Positions 5,629 through 5,742 of a DNA stretch of 5,742 bases are shown here, piece by piece (within the stretch, counting starts at the first letter, position 1; each line of letters opens with the position of its first letter). The position numbers and the translations under genes are program-made. Origin of the DNA: Candidatus Poribacteria bacterium. Its GTDB lineage: Bacteria > Poribacteria > DTPJ01 > WJIO01. The stretch lies in contig WJIO01000066.1 of assembly GCA_014730235.1 (NCBI GenBank), positions 1-5,742 on the forward strand, in the 5' to 3' direction. Under the pieces are notes generated by a model, which saw nothing but the letters and a program-made list of their open reading frames with translations, ran no database searches and was not told where the DNA came from.

Positions 5629-5742
5629 AAATTTTTAAGTTTGTTTGTATAATACTGGTTTTGCTTATTACTCTGACATCAGTGGAACTGGTTGACAGTT
5701 TTAACCAAAAATGCCATACTGTTAAGGCGGAACTCAGTAGCT
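5625..5742 (+). CDS. Start of an exported or membrane-anchored protein (cut by window edge)
   Basis: An open frame starts at the ATG at 5625, overlapping the preceding stop (ATGA), and runs without a stop to the right edge, giving 39 residues. It opens MKIFKF, continues with a hydrophobic stretch (residues 7-18, VCIILVLLITLT) and turns polar, with a cysteine at residue 30. This fits a signal peptide or a signal anchor with the rest outside the cytoplasm; a cut after a small residue around 18-19 is possible but not clear-cut. The four-base overlap makes it the next gene of the acyltransferase-ELM1-barrel operon. The family cannot be named from this fragment, though an envelope role fits its neighbours. 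Confidence 0.7.
   Translation, partial: MKIFKFVCIILVLLITLTSVELVDSFNQKCHTVKAELSS

Overview
The window is an AT-rich, gene-dense stretch of a Gram-negative-type (two-membrane) bacterium. The envelope genes show this: a lipid A/lysophospholipid acyltransferase, an outer-membrane beta-barrel protein with a signal peptide, and a secreted LamG protein. The LamG protein, with its N-terminal 'LVVYLNFDQG' opening and short C-terminal tail 'LAVEPGNKAATLWAEIKR', resembles the LamG proteins I associate with Candidatus Poribacteria. A related uncultured lineage such as Omnitrophota remains possible. This placement is from memory of protein style, not from a search.

Layout: positions 1-120 are non-coding and carry a perfect 10-bp palindrome (24-47) that looks like a dispersed repeat. 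Next comes a plus-strand group: a class I SAM methyltransferase (121-933), a second methyltransferase fused to a C-terminal Trm112-like zinc ribbon (930-1763, ATGA overlap with the first), and a secreted LamG/concanavalin-like protein (1782-2564, strong ribosome binding site). A small minus-strand gene of unknown function (2570-2779) converges on the LamG gene and has its own ribosome binding site and a good sigma70-like promoter (2833-2860). A second plus-strand group follows: an LpxL/HtrB-family acyltransferase (2872-3771), an ELM1-family GT-B-like protein (3738-4793, 34-bp overlap), a PorV/PorQ-like outer-membrane barrel protein (4798-5628), and the start of a further membrane or exported protein (5625 to the right edge, ATGA overlap).

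The tight spacing points to two co-transcribed plus-strand units. The second reads as an envelope biogenesis operon: acylation of a lipid A-like precursor at the inner membrane, a cytoplasmic ELM1 protein that may be a glycosyltransferase acting on the same glycolipid, and an outer-membrane protein. The first unit may modify a surface glycan or small molecule, since paired methyltransferases of this kind are common in polysaccharide clusters, but no substrate can be read from the sequence. I see no CRISPR array, tRNA, rRNA, transposase or phage gene. I found no clearly new system; the most worthwhile leads are the bacterial ELM1-acyltransferase coupling, the Trm112-methyltransferase fusion, and the unknown 69-residue protein with its own promoter.
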